NCBI GenBank assembly: GCA_029210175.1
Contig: JARGPL010000003.1
Coordinates: forward strand, 235,621-299,620
Length of the DNA stretch: 64,000 nucleotides
Direction of reading: 5' to 3'
Origin: Minwuia sp.
GTDB taxonomy: Bacteria > Pseudomonadota > Alphaproteobacteria > Minwuiales > Minwuiaceae
Program-made: the position numbers and the translations under genes
Notes under the pieces: model-generated
The model's database searches: none
Seen by the model: the letters and a program-made list of their open reading frames with translations, nothing else
Told to the model about the DNA's origin: nothing
In this document: one piece after another, positions 56,350-64,000 of the stretch
Position numbering within the stretch: the first letter of the stretch is position 1
Layout: each line of letters begins with the position of its first letter

Positions 56350-56946
56350 ATGGTTAACGACAGTTTGCCAACGGGTGCGGTGGATCGACGGCATGTTCTC
56401 GGGCTGGGTCTGTTGATGCTTGCAGGTGCAGCCAGCCTGACCGCCGCGCCGGCAAGAGCCGACACGACCAGCGCGCACGACTTTGCCTTCACGTCCATCG
56501 ACGGGGATCCTTTGCCGATGAGCCGGTTTCGCGGCAAGGCCGTCCTGCTGGTGAACACCGCGTCCCATTGCGGCTTCACGCATCAGTACGACGGGCTGCA
56601 GACCCTCTGGGAAACCTATCGGGACCGGGGTCTGGTGGTGCTGGGTGTACCGTCGGACGACTTCAATCAGGAACTGGGATCGGAAGCGGCCATCAAGCGC
56701 TTCTGCGAAGTCAATTTTGCCATCGACTTCCCCATGACCGCGCTCCAGTCGGTGAAGGGTCGCGGTGCCCATCCGCTCTATCGCTGGATCGCCGACAGTC
56801 AGGGCCGCAGCGCCGCACCGCGCTGGAACTTCTACAAGTACCTGATCGCGCCTGACGGACAGCTTGTCGGCAACTGGCCAAGCAACGTCGGCCCGAAGTC
56901 CCGGGAACTCCGCGCTGCCATCGAGGCGACACTGCCGCCTGCATGA
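56350..56946 (+). CDS. Secreted glutathione peroxidase-family protein
   Basis: About 198 residues with a signal region DRRHVLGLGLLMLAGAASL (Tat-like RR pair) and a glutathione peroxidase fold. The peroxidatic cysteine is in NTASHCGFTHQY near residue 72, and Trp/Asn are in RWNFYKYLI near 158. It uses Cys, not selenocysteine, and probably reduces peroxides with thioredoxin or a similar donor in the periplasm. The ATG at 56350 is favoured over 56326; no strong ribosome site was seen for either. It is divergent from the TipF-like gene. Confidence 0.88.
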   Translation: MVNDSLPTGAVDRRHVLGLGLLMLAGAASLTAAPARADTTSAHDFAFTSIDGDPLPMSRFRGKAVLLVNTASHCGFTHQYDGLQTLWETYRDRGLVVLGVPSDDFNQELGSEAAIKRFCEVNFAIDFPMTALQSVKGRGAHPLYRWIADSQGRSAAPRWNFYKYLIAPDGQLVGNWPSNVGPKSRELRAAIEATLPPA

Positions 56947-57315
56947 CGCCCGGACGGCCTGACTCCGGCTGCGCAAGACCGACGCCCCCTCGTAGCAGCA
57001 AGGCAGCAGCAAGGATCGTCCTGAATCTGGTACATGGGGCCTTGCGCTGCGCCTTGGCGATACTTTGCCGATATTGCCCGTCGCCGGTCTGCAGCGGAAA
57101 CACCACGACAGTTCAAGCTGGCGAAGTGTCCCCGCGCGCTGGCGGAGGGCGTGATGCCTTCAACGGCACTGATCCGGTCGAAGCGTGACCGACCAACGAC
57201 AGAAGCAGTGCTCTTGCTGCTGCAGACAACCTGATCCTGGGACTTTTTTGACATTGCCTATTTGTGGGCCAGATCCTCACTTCGGCAAACTCTTTCCGGC
57301 CTGTCGCGTTCCGGA
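56947..57315. other. Intergenic stretch without recognised genes
   Basis: A 369-bp stretch between the glutathione peroxidase and the convergent MotB-like gene. I see no supportable coding sequence, RNA gene or mobile element. It contains a short direct repeat GCAGCAAGGCAGCAGCAAGG near 56995-57014 and a CTTTTTT tract near 57243. Its function is unknown. Confidence 0.6.
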
Positions 57316-58668
57316 TCAGCGCTCGGTCAGTTTCAACTCGATGCGGCGGTTGCGGCGCTTTGCGAGCTCGCTGTCGCCGGGTTCGATCGGGTGAAATTCA
57401 CCAAAGCCGGTCGGTGCCAGACGGTCAGGCGGAATGCCCTGCTGGATCAGGTATTTCGATACTGCAATGGCACGGGCCGCTGACAATTCCCAGTTCGACG
57501 GGAACCGCGCCGTGCTGATCGGCACACTGTCGGTGTGACCGTCGATGCGCAGGATCCAGTTGATGTCGTCGGGAATCTTGGCGGAGATATCGATCAGGGT
57601 CTCCGCCAGCTTGGTCAGCTGAATGCGACCGGCCACGCCCATCTCGGCACTGCCGGAGCCGAACAGGACTTCCGACTGGAAGACAAAGCGGTCGCCGACG
57701 ATGCGGATGCCGTCCTGCCCGCGCAGCACCTCACGCAGCCGCCCGAAGAACTCCGAGCGGTAGCGCGACAGCTTTTCCACCTGCGCCGCAAGCGCCCGGT
57801 TCAACCGCCGGCCGAGATCCGCGATGGTTGCCTTGCTTTCGGCATCCTTGGCCTCGAACTCATCCAGCAAAGACTGAATCTGCGCCAATTGCTTGCGCAG
57901 GTCGGCCAGTTGCAGGTTCAGGAGGTTCACCTGCCGGCGCGCGGCCTCGGATATCCGCTGTTCATCTGTCAGTGCCACCCGTTCCAGTTCGCGCGCACTG
58001 CGTTCCTGATCCAGGTTCTGGCTCGTGCGGTCAAGTTCGGCAACGGTCGTCGTCAGCCGGTTCCGGGTGGCGGTCAGATCCGCATTCAGATCGGCAATTT
58101 CGCCCTGGTTTTCCAGAATCCGGTTTTCCAGGGCCGTGATCCTGTCCTGTGCCTGGAAATACAGTGCCTGAAGGTCGTTCAGTTCCTCTTCCGAGCGGGC
58201 ACGGGCACTGTCGGATTCATCGCGCCTGCGCGCCAGGGCGGCTTCCCGCGCCAGCAGTTCGGCGATCCGCGCCTCCATTTCGGCACGATCCGCCTCGGAA
58301 AACGCGGGCTGTTCGTCCAGCTTGCGTTCCGCGTCGGTCGCACGCTGCTGCAGGGCCGCGATCTGCAGCGAAAGCATGTCCCGCTCTGCCGTGGATTCAT
58401 TCAGCGCCGCGGACAGTTGCGAAACATTCTGGCGCAGGTCCTCGTTGGCGCTGCGCTCACTGGACAGGAGCGATTGCAGTTCGGACAGTTCTGCCGTCAG
58501 ACGCGACAGCGCCTCATCCTTGTCGGACAGGGAATAGGTCAGCACGAACTGCGCCAGCGTATAGATCACCATCATGAAGATGAAGGTGAGCAACAGCGCT
58601 GACAGGGCATCGACAAAGCCCGGCCAGACGTTGCCTTCTTCGCGATGGTGCCTGCGGTGACGGGGCAT
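57316..58668 (-). CDS. MotB-like OmpA-domain stator protein
   Basis: A 450-residue protein with one N-terminal transmembrane helix holding an acidic residue (WPGFVDALSALLLTFIF, Asp near residue 20), in the position of the MotB proton-site Asp. A long coiled coil follows (about 60-285), rich in Leu, Glu, Arg and Gln, then a C-terminal OmpA/MotB peptidoglycan-binding domain with GHTDSVPIS and LSAARAIAVSKYLIQQG. It overlaps the MotA-like gene by one base. It is not in a flagellar operon, so its target is unknown. Confidence 0.88.
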   Translation of the reverse strand: MPRHRRHHREEGNVWPGFVDALSALLLTFIFMMVIYTLAQFVLTYSLSDKDEALSRLTAELSELQSLLSSERSANEDLRQNVSQLSAALNESTAERDMLSLQIAALQQRATDAERKLDEQPAFSEADRAEMEARIAELLAREAALARRRDESDSARARSEEELNDLQALYFQAQDRITALENRILENQGEIADLNADLTATRNRLTTTVAELDRTSQNLDQERSARELERVALTDEQRISEAARRQVNLLNLQLADLRKQLAQIQSLLDEFEAKDAESKATIADLGRRLNRALAAQVEKLSRYRSEFFGRLREVLRGQDGIRIVGDRFVFQSEVLFGSGSAEMGVAGRIQLTKLAETLIDISAKIPDDINWILRIDGHTDSVPISTARFPSNWELSAARAIAVSKYLIQQGIPPDRLAPTGFGEFHPIEPGDSELAKRRNRRIELKLTER

Positions 58669-59807
58669 CAGCGGCCTTCGTCAGCTATCGCGGCGATGGT
58701 CCGGGTCAGGACCTTGATCTCGGAACGCAGCTCGTCGACCGTTTGCTGGCGACCGCTCACGGTTTCCTCCAGCAGGCGTGTCACATAGACATCGATGTTG
58801 CGCAGGTGGGTGTCGGCGGCGCTGTCGCCCGGCCCCTGTTCGGTGGCGACGGCAATGCGCTGCAGGATGGGCTTCAGTTCCATCTGCCCTTCAGCCAGTT
58901 TCACCATCAGGTCCCGTTCGGTGCGCATCTGATCGGTCAGGCTGGCCAGCCGTTCGGACAGCTGCAACAGGGTCTGATTGCCGGAGACACGGGATTCCTC
59001 CGACCGCGCCATGATGCGCTGCAGGTTCTCCAGACTGTCCGCCGTCTGTTCCAGCAGGGCCTGCACGTAGACCGGCACGGACCCCTCGCCCTCGGCAATG
59101 CCCCCGACCGATCCGCTCGACAGGCGCGTGAAGCTGGACAGCCATTCCTCCAGATCGTTGTAGAACCGGTTCTGTGACTGGCTGGCCTGCAGTTCGATGA
59201 AGCCCAGCACCACGGACCCGGCCAGACCGAACAGGGACGAGGAGAATGCGGTTCCCATGCCGTCCATCGGCTGCAGGATGGCCAGCTTCAGGGCTTCGAA
59301 AATATCACCGACGTCATCGCTTTCCACCGTCAGGCCACGTACCGCCGTTCCAACTGACGTGATCGCGTCGATCAGTCCCCAGAACGTGCCGAGCAGACCC
59401 AGGATGACCAGGGTGCCGATCAGGTAGCGGGAGATGTCGCGCGATTCATCCAGTCGGGAACTGATCGAATCCAGCAGCGACCGAAGCGACATCGTCGACA
59501 GGCTGACGCGGCCCTTCTTTTCCTGCAGCATGCTGGCCAGCGGGGCGAGCATGGACGGCGCGGTCTGGATCGACAGGCTGGGGTCATTGCGCCGGAACGA
59601 CTCGACCCAGCGCACGGCGGGTCGCAGCAGCAGCACCTGCCGGATGACATAGACGATGCCGATCAGCAGGACGCCCAGGATCAGGCCGTTCAGCACCGGA
59701 TTGGTCATGAAGATACCGATCAAAGCCTCATGCAGCGCCGCAATGACGCCGAGGACAATGACCAGGAAGATCGCGATGCGGGTCAGATAGACTGAAGGCT
59801 GGACCAT
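58668..59807 (-). CDS. MotA/TolQ/ExbB-like proton channel protein
   Basis: A 379-residue protein with two N-terminal helices (about 10-70), then two more (about 150-175 and 195-220) around the MotA/ExbB motif GLLGTFWGLIDAI and MGTAFSSSLFGLAGSVVLGF. The C-terminal 150 residues are helical and probably coiled. It should form the proton channel with the adjacent MotB-like protein. The following OmpA-like gene is on the same strand 3 bp upstream. The pair is MotAB-like without visible flagellar or Tol/Ton partners. Confidence 0.9.
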   Translation of the reverse strand: MVQPSVYLTRIAIFLVIVLGVIAALHEALIGIFMTNPVLNGLILGVLLIGIVYVIRQVLLLRPAVRWVESFRRNDPSLSIQTAPSMLAPLASMLQEKKGRVSLSTMSLRSLLDSISSRLDESRDISRYLIGTLVILGLLGTFWGLIDAITSVGTAVRGLTVESDDVGDIFEALKLAILQPMDGMGTAFSSSLFGLAGSVVLGFIELQASQSQNRFYNDLEEWLSSFTRLSSGSVGGIAEGEGSVPVYVQALLEQTADSLENLQRIMARSEESRVSGNQTLLQLSERLASLTDQMRTERDLMVKLAEGQMELKPILQRIAVATEQGPGDSAADTHLRNIDVYVTRLLEETVSGRQQTVDELRSEIKVLTRTIAAIADEGR

Positions 59808-59810
59808 ACG

Positions 59811-60755
59811 CTACCTGCTTTCGATGGATAGATCGACGCGATTGCCAGGGCCGCCATCATTCGGCGGACCAAGTGCACGCAACACGATCCGGAAACTCTG
59901 CACACCTTCATCCAGCAGCGCCCGGCGGACGTTCTGGCCCCGGCGCAGCGACAGGCGCCGCTTCCAGTCCAGCGTCTCGGTGGCGCTGTCGGCGAAGGCC
60001 TTGACGCCGACACGGTCATTGGAGCCCTTCAGCCGGGCCGCAATGTCGCGCACCAGGGCGCGGCCGGCGGCATCCAGTTCTTCCGCTCCGTCGGCAAACA
60101 CGATCCTGGACACGCCGGCTGCAGCCGGCGCGGTGGCGGCGGGCGCGGTCGTCGCCACCTGGCGCGGCGCTGCTGGTGCGGGTTGCGCTGCCGGTGCCGC
60201 AACAGGCGCAGGCGCGGTCGGGCGAATGACCTGTGGCACGGCCTGCGTCGGCGGCGGCGATACGGGCTGGGGTGCGACCGCAACGGCCCTGGGTGCTGCA
60301 GCAGGAGGTGTCGCGGCGGCTGGCCGGGTTGGAGCCGCGACAGCCACAGAAGCGGGGGCAGAAGCAGGCGCACGGGCAGCCGACGCCGGGGCGGCAGGCC
60401 TGGGGGGCGCGATGGGTTGCACCAGAACGGGCGTTACCGGACGTGCAACAACAGCAGGCGGAGCCACCAGGGGCGCGCGGGCAACGGAAGATTGTTGCGG
60501 ACGGCTGCCCGGCGGGGTCAGACGGACCTGGCTGTCAGGTCGGTTGAACGGCAGGCGATAACGCTGGGGACCAGGCGATCCAGTCGTCGGAAAGCCTGTT
60601 TCACCAGGTGCCGCGCCGGCATAGTCGGGATTGATCCAGACAGATGACTGCTGGGCCGTTGCCGAATGCGGCAAGGCCAGAAAAGCGGCGCATGCCAACA
60701 GCCACGCGATCAATAGCGTGCCATGCCTGCGCCTGCGTGTCCTGCAGGTTGCCAA
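59811..60755 (-). CDS. Secreted Ala/Pro-rich OmpA-like protein
   Basis: A 314-residue protein with a signal peptide (LLIAWLLACAAFLALPHSATA), a long Ala/Pro/Val/Gln-rich linker (about 60-210) and a C-terminal OmpA-like domain with VFADGAEELDAAGRALVRDI, FADSATETLDWKRRLSLRRG and RVDLSIES. The start is TTG 60755, supported by GGAGGG 8 bases upstream. It is immediately upstream of the MotA/MotB-like genes and probably spans the periplasm to the peptidoglycan or outer membrane as a partner of that motor. Confidence 0.82.
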   Translation of the reverse strand: MATCRTRRRRHGTLLIAWLLACAAFLALPHSATAQQSSVWINPDYAGAAPGETGFPTTGSPGPQRYRLPFNRPDSQVRLTPPGSRPQQSSVARAPLVAPPAVVARPVTPVLVQPIAPPRPAAPASAARAPASAPASVAVAAPTRPAAATPPAAAPRAVAVAPQPVSPPPTQAVPQVIRPTAPAPVAAPAAQPAPAAPRQVATTAPAATAPAAAGVSRIVFADGAEELDAAGRALVRDIAARLKGSNDRVGVKAFADSATETLDWKRRLSLRRGQNVRRALLDEGVQSFRIVLRALGPPNDGGPGNRVDLSIESR

Positions 60756-60887
60756 GATTACTGCCCTCCAGCCCTGTTTGGGCGGACCTTACTGCATCCA
60801 CGGCCTAGATCAAAACCCGGCTTTCGCCAGCGACTTGACCCGGGTCGCCCTTGCAGCGGACATGCTCCAACGGTCGTGTGGCGAAAA

Positions 60888-61694
60888 TCAGGCGGTCTTG
60901 CGTTTTGCCGCATCCTTCAGCGCCTGCAGCAAGGGCTGCTGCATCTGCCCGTTGCCAGCGACAATGCCACCGGTCTGCAGCATCTTGCGACCACCATTCA
61001 GGTCGGTGACCATGCCACCGGCTTCCCGGACGATGACGATGCCTGCGGCCATGTCCCAGGATTTCAGTCCCCGTTCCCAGAAACCTTCGAAACGACCCGC
61101 CGCAACATAGGCGAGATCCAGGGACGCAACACCGAGGCGGCGGATGCCTGCAACCCGACCGGTCAGCTCCTGCATCTCGCGATGGAATGCGGGATGGCCG
61201 TCCTTGCCGATGTGCGGGATGCCGGTGCCAAAGACCGACTCGTCCAGCCGCGTCCGGCCCGAAACCCGCAGCCGCTTGTCGTTGATGAAGGCGCCCCTGC
61301 CCTTTTCGGCAAAGAACATCTCATCGCGCGTGGGTTCCAGGATCATGCCTGCGACCAGCTCGCCATGCTGTTGCAGGGCGACGGAAACGGCGAAATGCGG
61401 AATGCCGTGCAGGAAATTGGTGGTGCCATCCAGCGGGTCGATGATCCAGAAGCTTTCCGGGTCCTCCCCAGGGGCTTCCCCGCTCTCCTCCATGACGAAG
61501 CCGAAGTCGGGGCGCGCGCGCTGCAGCTCCTCCTTCAGGATGCGTTCGGCCTGCAGGTCGGCGTTGGTCACGAAATCGCCCGGGCCCTTGCGGGACACCT
61601 GCAACTGCTCGATTTCGCCGAAGTCATGCAGCAGGGACCGGCCAGCCTTGCGGACCGCCCGTTCCATGACATTGATCAGGGGAGATTTGCGCAC
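60888..61694 (-). CDS. Inositol monophosphatase-family protein
   Basis: About 268 residues of the IMPase/FIG superfamily. Metal-site motifs are MEESGE near residue 68, WIIDPLDGTTNFLHG near 83-97 and SWDMAAGIVIVREAGG near 210. It hydrolyses inositol phosphate or related sugar phosphates. The start is GTG 61694 with AGAGG about ten bases upstream, matching the KSPLINVM start of relatives; the longer frame is out of keeping. It follows efp by 56 bp. Confidence 0.93.
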   Translation of the reverse strand: MRKSPLINVMERAVRKAGRSLLHDFGEIEQLQVSRKGPGDFVTNADLQAERILKEELQRARPDFGFVMEESGEAPGEDPESFWIIDPLDGTTNFLHGIPHFAVSVALQQHGELVAGMILEPTRDEMFFAEKGRGAFINDKRLRVSGRTRLDESVFGTGIPHIGKDGHPAFHREMQELTGRVAGIRRLGVASLDLAYVAAGRFEGFWERGLKSWDMAAGIVIVREAGGMVTDLNGGRKMLQTGGIVAGNGQMQQPLLQALKDAAKRKTA

Positions 61695-61750
61695 TTCAGA
61701 AAGCCTCTCAGGCGGATGCCCATTGTGTGCCGGTGACCCGGCGGAAACAG

Positions 61751-62311
61751 TCAGGCGCGGCTGACGTAGGTGCCTTCGGCCGTCGCGACGATGATCTTCT
61801 CGCCCACGCCGACAAAGGGCGGCACCATGCAACGCAGCCCGTTGTCCAGGGTCGCGGGCTTGTAGCTGTTGGCCGCAGTCTGGCCCTTGACGACCGGTTC
61901 CGTGTCGGTGACTTCCTGTGTCACATGCTCGGGCAGGATCAGGCCCAGGGCCTCTTCCTCGTACATCTCGACCTGTACCATCATGCCATCCTGCAGGTAG
62001 ACCGCCTGATCGCCCACCAGGGTGGCAGAGATGCTGATCTGCTCGTAGCTGTCGGTATCCATGAACGTCACCAGCTCACCGTCCGTGAACAGATACTGGT
62101 AATCCTTCTGTTCCAGCCGGGCGCGTTCCACGGTCTCCGCCGAGCGGAACCGTTCGTTCAGCTTGGAGCCGTCACGCAGGTTCTTCAGTTCAACCTGTAG
62201 GTAGGCGCCGCCCTTGCCTGGCTGCGTGTGCTGGATACGGACAGCACGCCAGAGGCCACCCTTGTGTTCGATCACGTTGCCGGGACGGATCGCATTGCCG
62301 TTGATCTTCAT
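61751..62311 (-). CDS. efp: Elongation factor P
   Basis: A 186-residue EF-P with the three beta-barrel domains. The modified-lysine loop is [13 protein letters not shown] near residues 31-43, with Lys at the site modified in other bacteria. The later domains contain [20 protein letters not shown] and [18 protein letters not shown]. It relieves ribosome stalling at polyproline. No epmA or earP gene is visible in the window. It is first in a same-strand run with the IMPase gene. Confidence 0.98.
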   Translation of the reverse strand: MKINGNAIRPGNVIEHKGGLWRAVRIQHTQPGKGGAYLQVELKNLRDGSKLNERFRSAETVERARLEQKDYQYLFTDGELVTFMDTDSYEQISISATLVGDQAVYLQDGMMVQVEMYEEEALGLILPEHVTQEVTDTEPVVKGQTAANSYKPATLDNGLRCMVPPFVGVGEKIIVATAEGTYVSRA

Positions 62312-62473
62312 GCTGGAAAATCCGGTTGCTGGACAGTTTCACTATTTGCTTGAGCGGCGCGGAACCTATCCTCTCCACCCGCCGCTGTCGAGCCATCATC
62401 TCGCGGCCCGGGTGATCCTGCCATGCTGCGCTGCGTAGACAGATCACCCGACCGCAGACGAAAGCCCCACAAC

Positions 62474-63196
62474 ATGAATGCGCATACCGAAGCGACTGAC
62501 GACCGGCACGCCACCGCACTGGTCATTGGCGGCACCGGCGGAATTGGTGCGGCCATCGCGGACGCCCTGCGCGGTCCCGATGCACCGGCGCGCAATGTCA
62601 TCGCCACGTCCCGCCGCGGATCCGATGCCGTCGACATCTGCGATGAAGCCAGCGTGGCGGCACTCGCCAGCCGCCTCAAGTCCCTGTCAGGTGACCTGAC
62701 ACTGGTGATCGACGCGACCGGGTTCCTGCATGATGAAACATTCACGCCGGAGAAGACCTGGCGACACATTGATCCGGCCCACATGGCACACGCGTTCGCC
62801 GTCAATGCCATCGGCCCGGCGCTGCTGATGAAACACCTGCTGCCGCTGCTTCCGGCGCAGGGTCGCAGCGTCTTTGCGACCCTTTCAGCCAGGGTTGGCA
62901 GCATCGGCGACAACAGGCTTGGCGGCTGGACCAGCTATCGCGCATCCAAGGCTGCGCTGAACCAGATCGTGCGCACCACAGCCATCGAACTGCACCGCCG
63001 CAAGCCAGACGCCATCTGTGTCGCCCTGCATCCGGGCACCGTCGCCACCGACCTGTCCGCGCCGTTTTCCACCGATGGGCTGGACGTCCGCGATCCGGAC
63101 ACCGCCGCCGAAGACCTGCTTTCCGTGATCAAGGGCCTGCAACCCTCCGACAACGGCGGGTTCCTCGATCACAATGGAGCCTACATCCCCTGGTAG
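62474..63196 (+). CDS. SDR family oxidoreductase (CsgA-like)
   Basis: A 240-residue short-chain dehydrogenase with IGGTGGIGAAIADAL, DATGFLHDE, FAVNAIGPALLMKHLLPLL and catalytic SYRASKAALNQ. The overall pattern, including VALHPGTVATDLSAPF, matches CsgA-like SDRs. The cofactor is NAD(P) and the substrate is unknown. ATG 62474 is used, the start of the family-like sequence; the longer frame from 62423 adds a basic stretch. It is divergent from efp. Confidence 0.88.
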   Translation: MNAHTEATDDRHATALVIGGTGGIGAAIADALRGPDAPARNVIATSRRGSDAVDICDEASVAALASRLKSLSGDLTLVIDATGFLHDETFTPEKTWRHIDPAHMAHAFAVNAIGPALLMKHLLPLLPAQGRSVFATLSARVGSIGDNRLGGWTSYRASKAALNQIVRTTAIELHRRKPDAICVALHPGTVATDLSAPFSTDGLDVRDPDTAAEDLLSVIKGLQPSDNGGFLDHNGAYIPW

Positions 63197-63410
63197 ACAC
63201 AAAGGTGCCGCATCAATTCCAGAGGTGTCTTCATGCAAGGATACGCAATTCCTGAAACACTGTCTGCGACCCGAGTGTGATAAAAATCGCAAATTTTTCC
63301 TGATTCACATCCATGACTTGAAATTGCCGCCGTCGTCCTGGCACTCTTCCCTGCATTCATCCGGCACCCTTTCACTGGGCAGCCGGGCGCAGGCGCGGGG
63401 GAGAATCGCA

Positions 63411-64000
63411 ATGGCCTCAATCGTTGGCACCGAACTCGATGATACGCTCAGCAGCACCGAGGGCGATGACAACCTGACCGGTCGCGGCGGCGACGACACC
63501 TATCTATTCAGTGCCGGGTTTGGCCAGGACATCATCCGCAGCACCGGTGCGGACAGCACAGATCGTGACCGGATCGTCTTCGACGATACGATCGAGCGAA
63601 GTCTCGTCCGGCTGACGACGGTCTTCGAACGCATCAACGATGATGGGTCGGCACATCTGCAACTGGATTTCGATGGCGACGGATCCCGGATCCAGGCGCT
63701 CGATTTCCTTCAGAACCGGGATGGAGACTCCATCGGCCTGCTGGACAACGGACTGCGAGAGGTCGCCTTCGCCGATGGCACGGTCATCCGATTGGATGAA
63801 GGCCTGCCACTGACAGGAAACGACGGCTCGCAGAGGATGCGTGGTTCGGAGTTCGACGACACCATCAGGGGCGAAGGAGGCAATGACACGCTGCGCGGCG
63901 GGGCGGGCTCGGACGTGCTCTTTGGCGGAGACGGAAACGACGATGTCACCGGCGGCGACATCTTCGGACTGTTCGGTACCGAGGCAGACACTCTCGCAGG
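63411..64000 (+). CDS. RTX calcium-binding protein, partial (N-terminus)
   Basis: The gene begins at ATG 63411 with GGGGGAGA upstream and continues past the right edge; 196 residues are visible. They begin MASIVGTELDDTLSSTEGDD, with early RTX units, a linker of about 100 residues having FAPGF/HxY-like VFDDTIERSLVRLTTVFERI and FADGTVIRLDEGL (a haemolysin-type repeat-flanking module), and then GSEFDDTIRGEGGNDTLRGG repeats. There is no signal peptide; it is expected to be a type I secretion substrate like the larger RTX protein at 24930-30794. Confidence 0.88.
   Translation, partial: MASIVGTELDDTLSSTEGDDNLTGRGGDDTYLFSAGFGQDIIRSTGADSTDRDRIVFDDTIERSLVRLTTVFERINDDGSAHLQLDFDGDGSRIQALDFLQNRDGDSIGLLDNGLREVAFADGTVIRLDEGLPLTGNDGSQRMRGSEFDDTIRGEGGNDTLRGGAGSDVLFGGDGNDDVTGGDIFGLFGTEADTLA

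Noticed and set aside
57316..60755. Zorya-type phage defence (ZorA/ZorB)
   Set aside because: Only motor-like subunits are present; no ZorC/ZorD/ZorE-type effector genes are adjacent, and the neighbours are housekeeping (IMPase, efp).

Overview
The window is GC-rich, densely packed chromosomal DNA from an alphaproteobacterium. MipZ (the alphaproteobacterial division-site ATPase), an MmcB-type repair protein, a TipF-like degenerate EAL protein, an alphaproteobacterial argH-lptM-lysA-DUF4175 run and a short SRP RNA beside dnaX all point to that class. The set resembles Rhodospirillales-like marine or soil lineages, but the order or genus cannot be fixed from the sequence. I see no rRNA, tRNA, IS element, prophage or CRISPR array.

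Layout. (1) 1-2488, minus: a four-gene corrinoid/tetrahydrofolate one-carbon module: a RACo-like ferredoxin/ASKHA protein cut by the window edge, a pterin-binding methyltransferase, a MetF-like reductase and a PF13769 small protein. (2) 2694-10263: a DUF899 protein, a PAS-GGDEF diguanylate cyclase, an orphan substrate-binding protein, YggS, a ThiE/TenI-like protein, and a BadI/BadH-like pair of alicyclic acyl-CoA catabolism facing another SDR. (3) 10264-24178: a repeat-containing intergenic stretch, an M16 peptidase pair (one active, one inactive partner), an acyl-CoA ligase, mutS overlapping queC, a VUT queuosine-precursor transporter, a betaine-homocysteine methyltransferase-like gene, queG with a GST, uppP and an enoyl-CoA hydratase. 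(4) 24249-30794, minus: two paralogous Tat-signal Gly/Cys-rich micropeptides downstream of a giant (about 1954 aa) RTX protein. A second RTX gene runs off the right edge (63411-64000). (5) 31115-43781: mmcB, then an exopolysaccharide locus (VanZ-like protein, two GT4 glycosyltransferases, an AlgD-like nucleotide-sugar dehydrogenase, two heparinase II/III-family proteins) and a DUF4175 membrane protein. (6) 43825-53384: lysA, lptM-like, argH, a TlpA-type thioredoxin, a 2-hydroxyacid dehydrogenase, rpsD with a structured leader, mipZ, recR, ybaB, dnaX, and the SRP RNA. (7) 53686-63196: a small hypothetical protein, an EamA transporter, the TipF-like EAL protein, a glutathione peroxidase, a MotA/MotB/OmpA-like stator-type operon, an inositol monophosphatase, efp and an SDR.

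How they fit together: the window is mostly housekeeping, with accessory themes of one-carbon demethylation, queuosine modification, calcium-binding secreted proteins and a uronate-type exopolysaccharide. The features most worth a second look are the twin Tat micropeptides beside the RTX giant, the unassigned MotA/MotB-like stator operon, the degenerate EAL protein, the rpsD leader structure and the exopolysaccharide locus.

Start codons were chosen from Shine-Dalgarno spacing and family length; several differ from the longest open frame and are explained in the entries.
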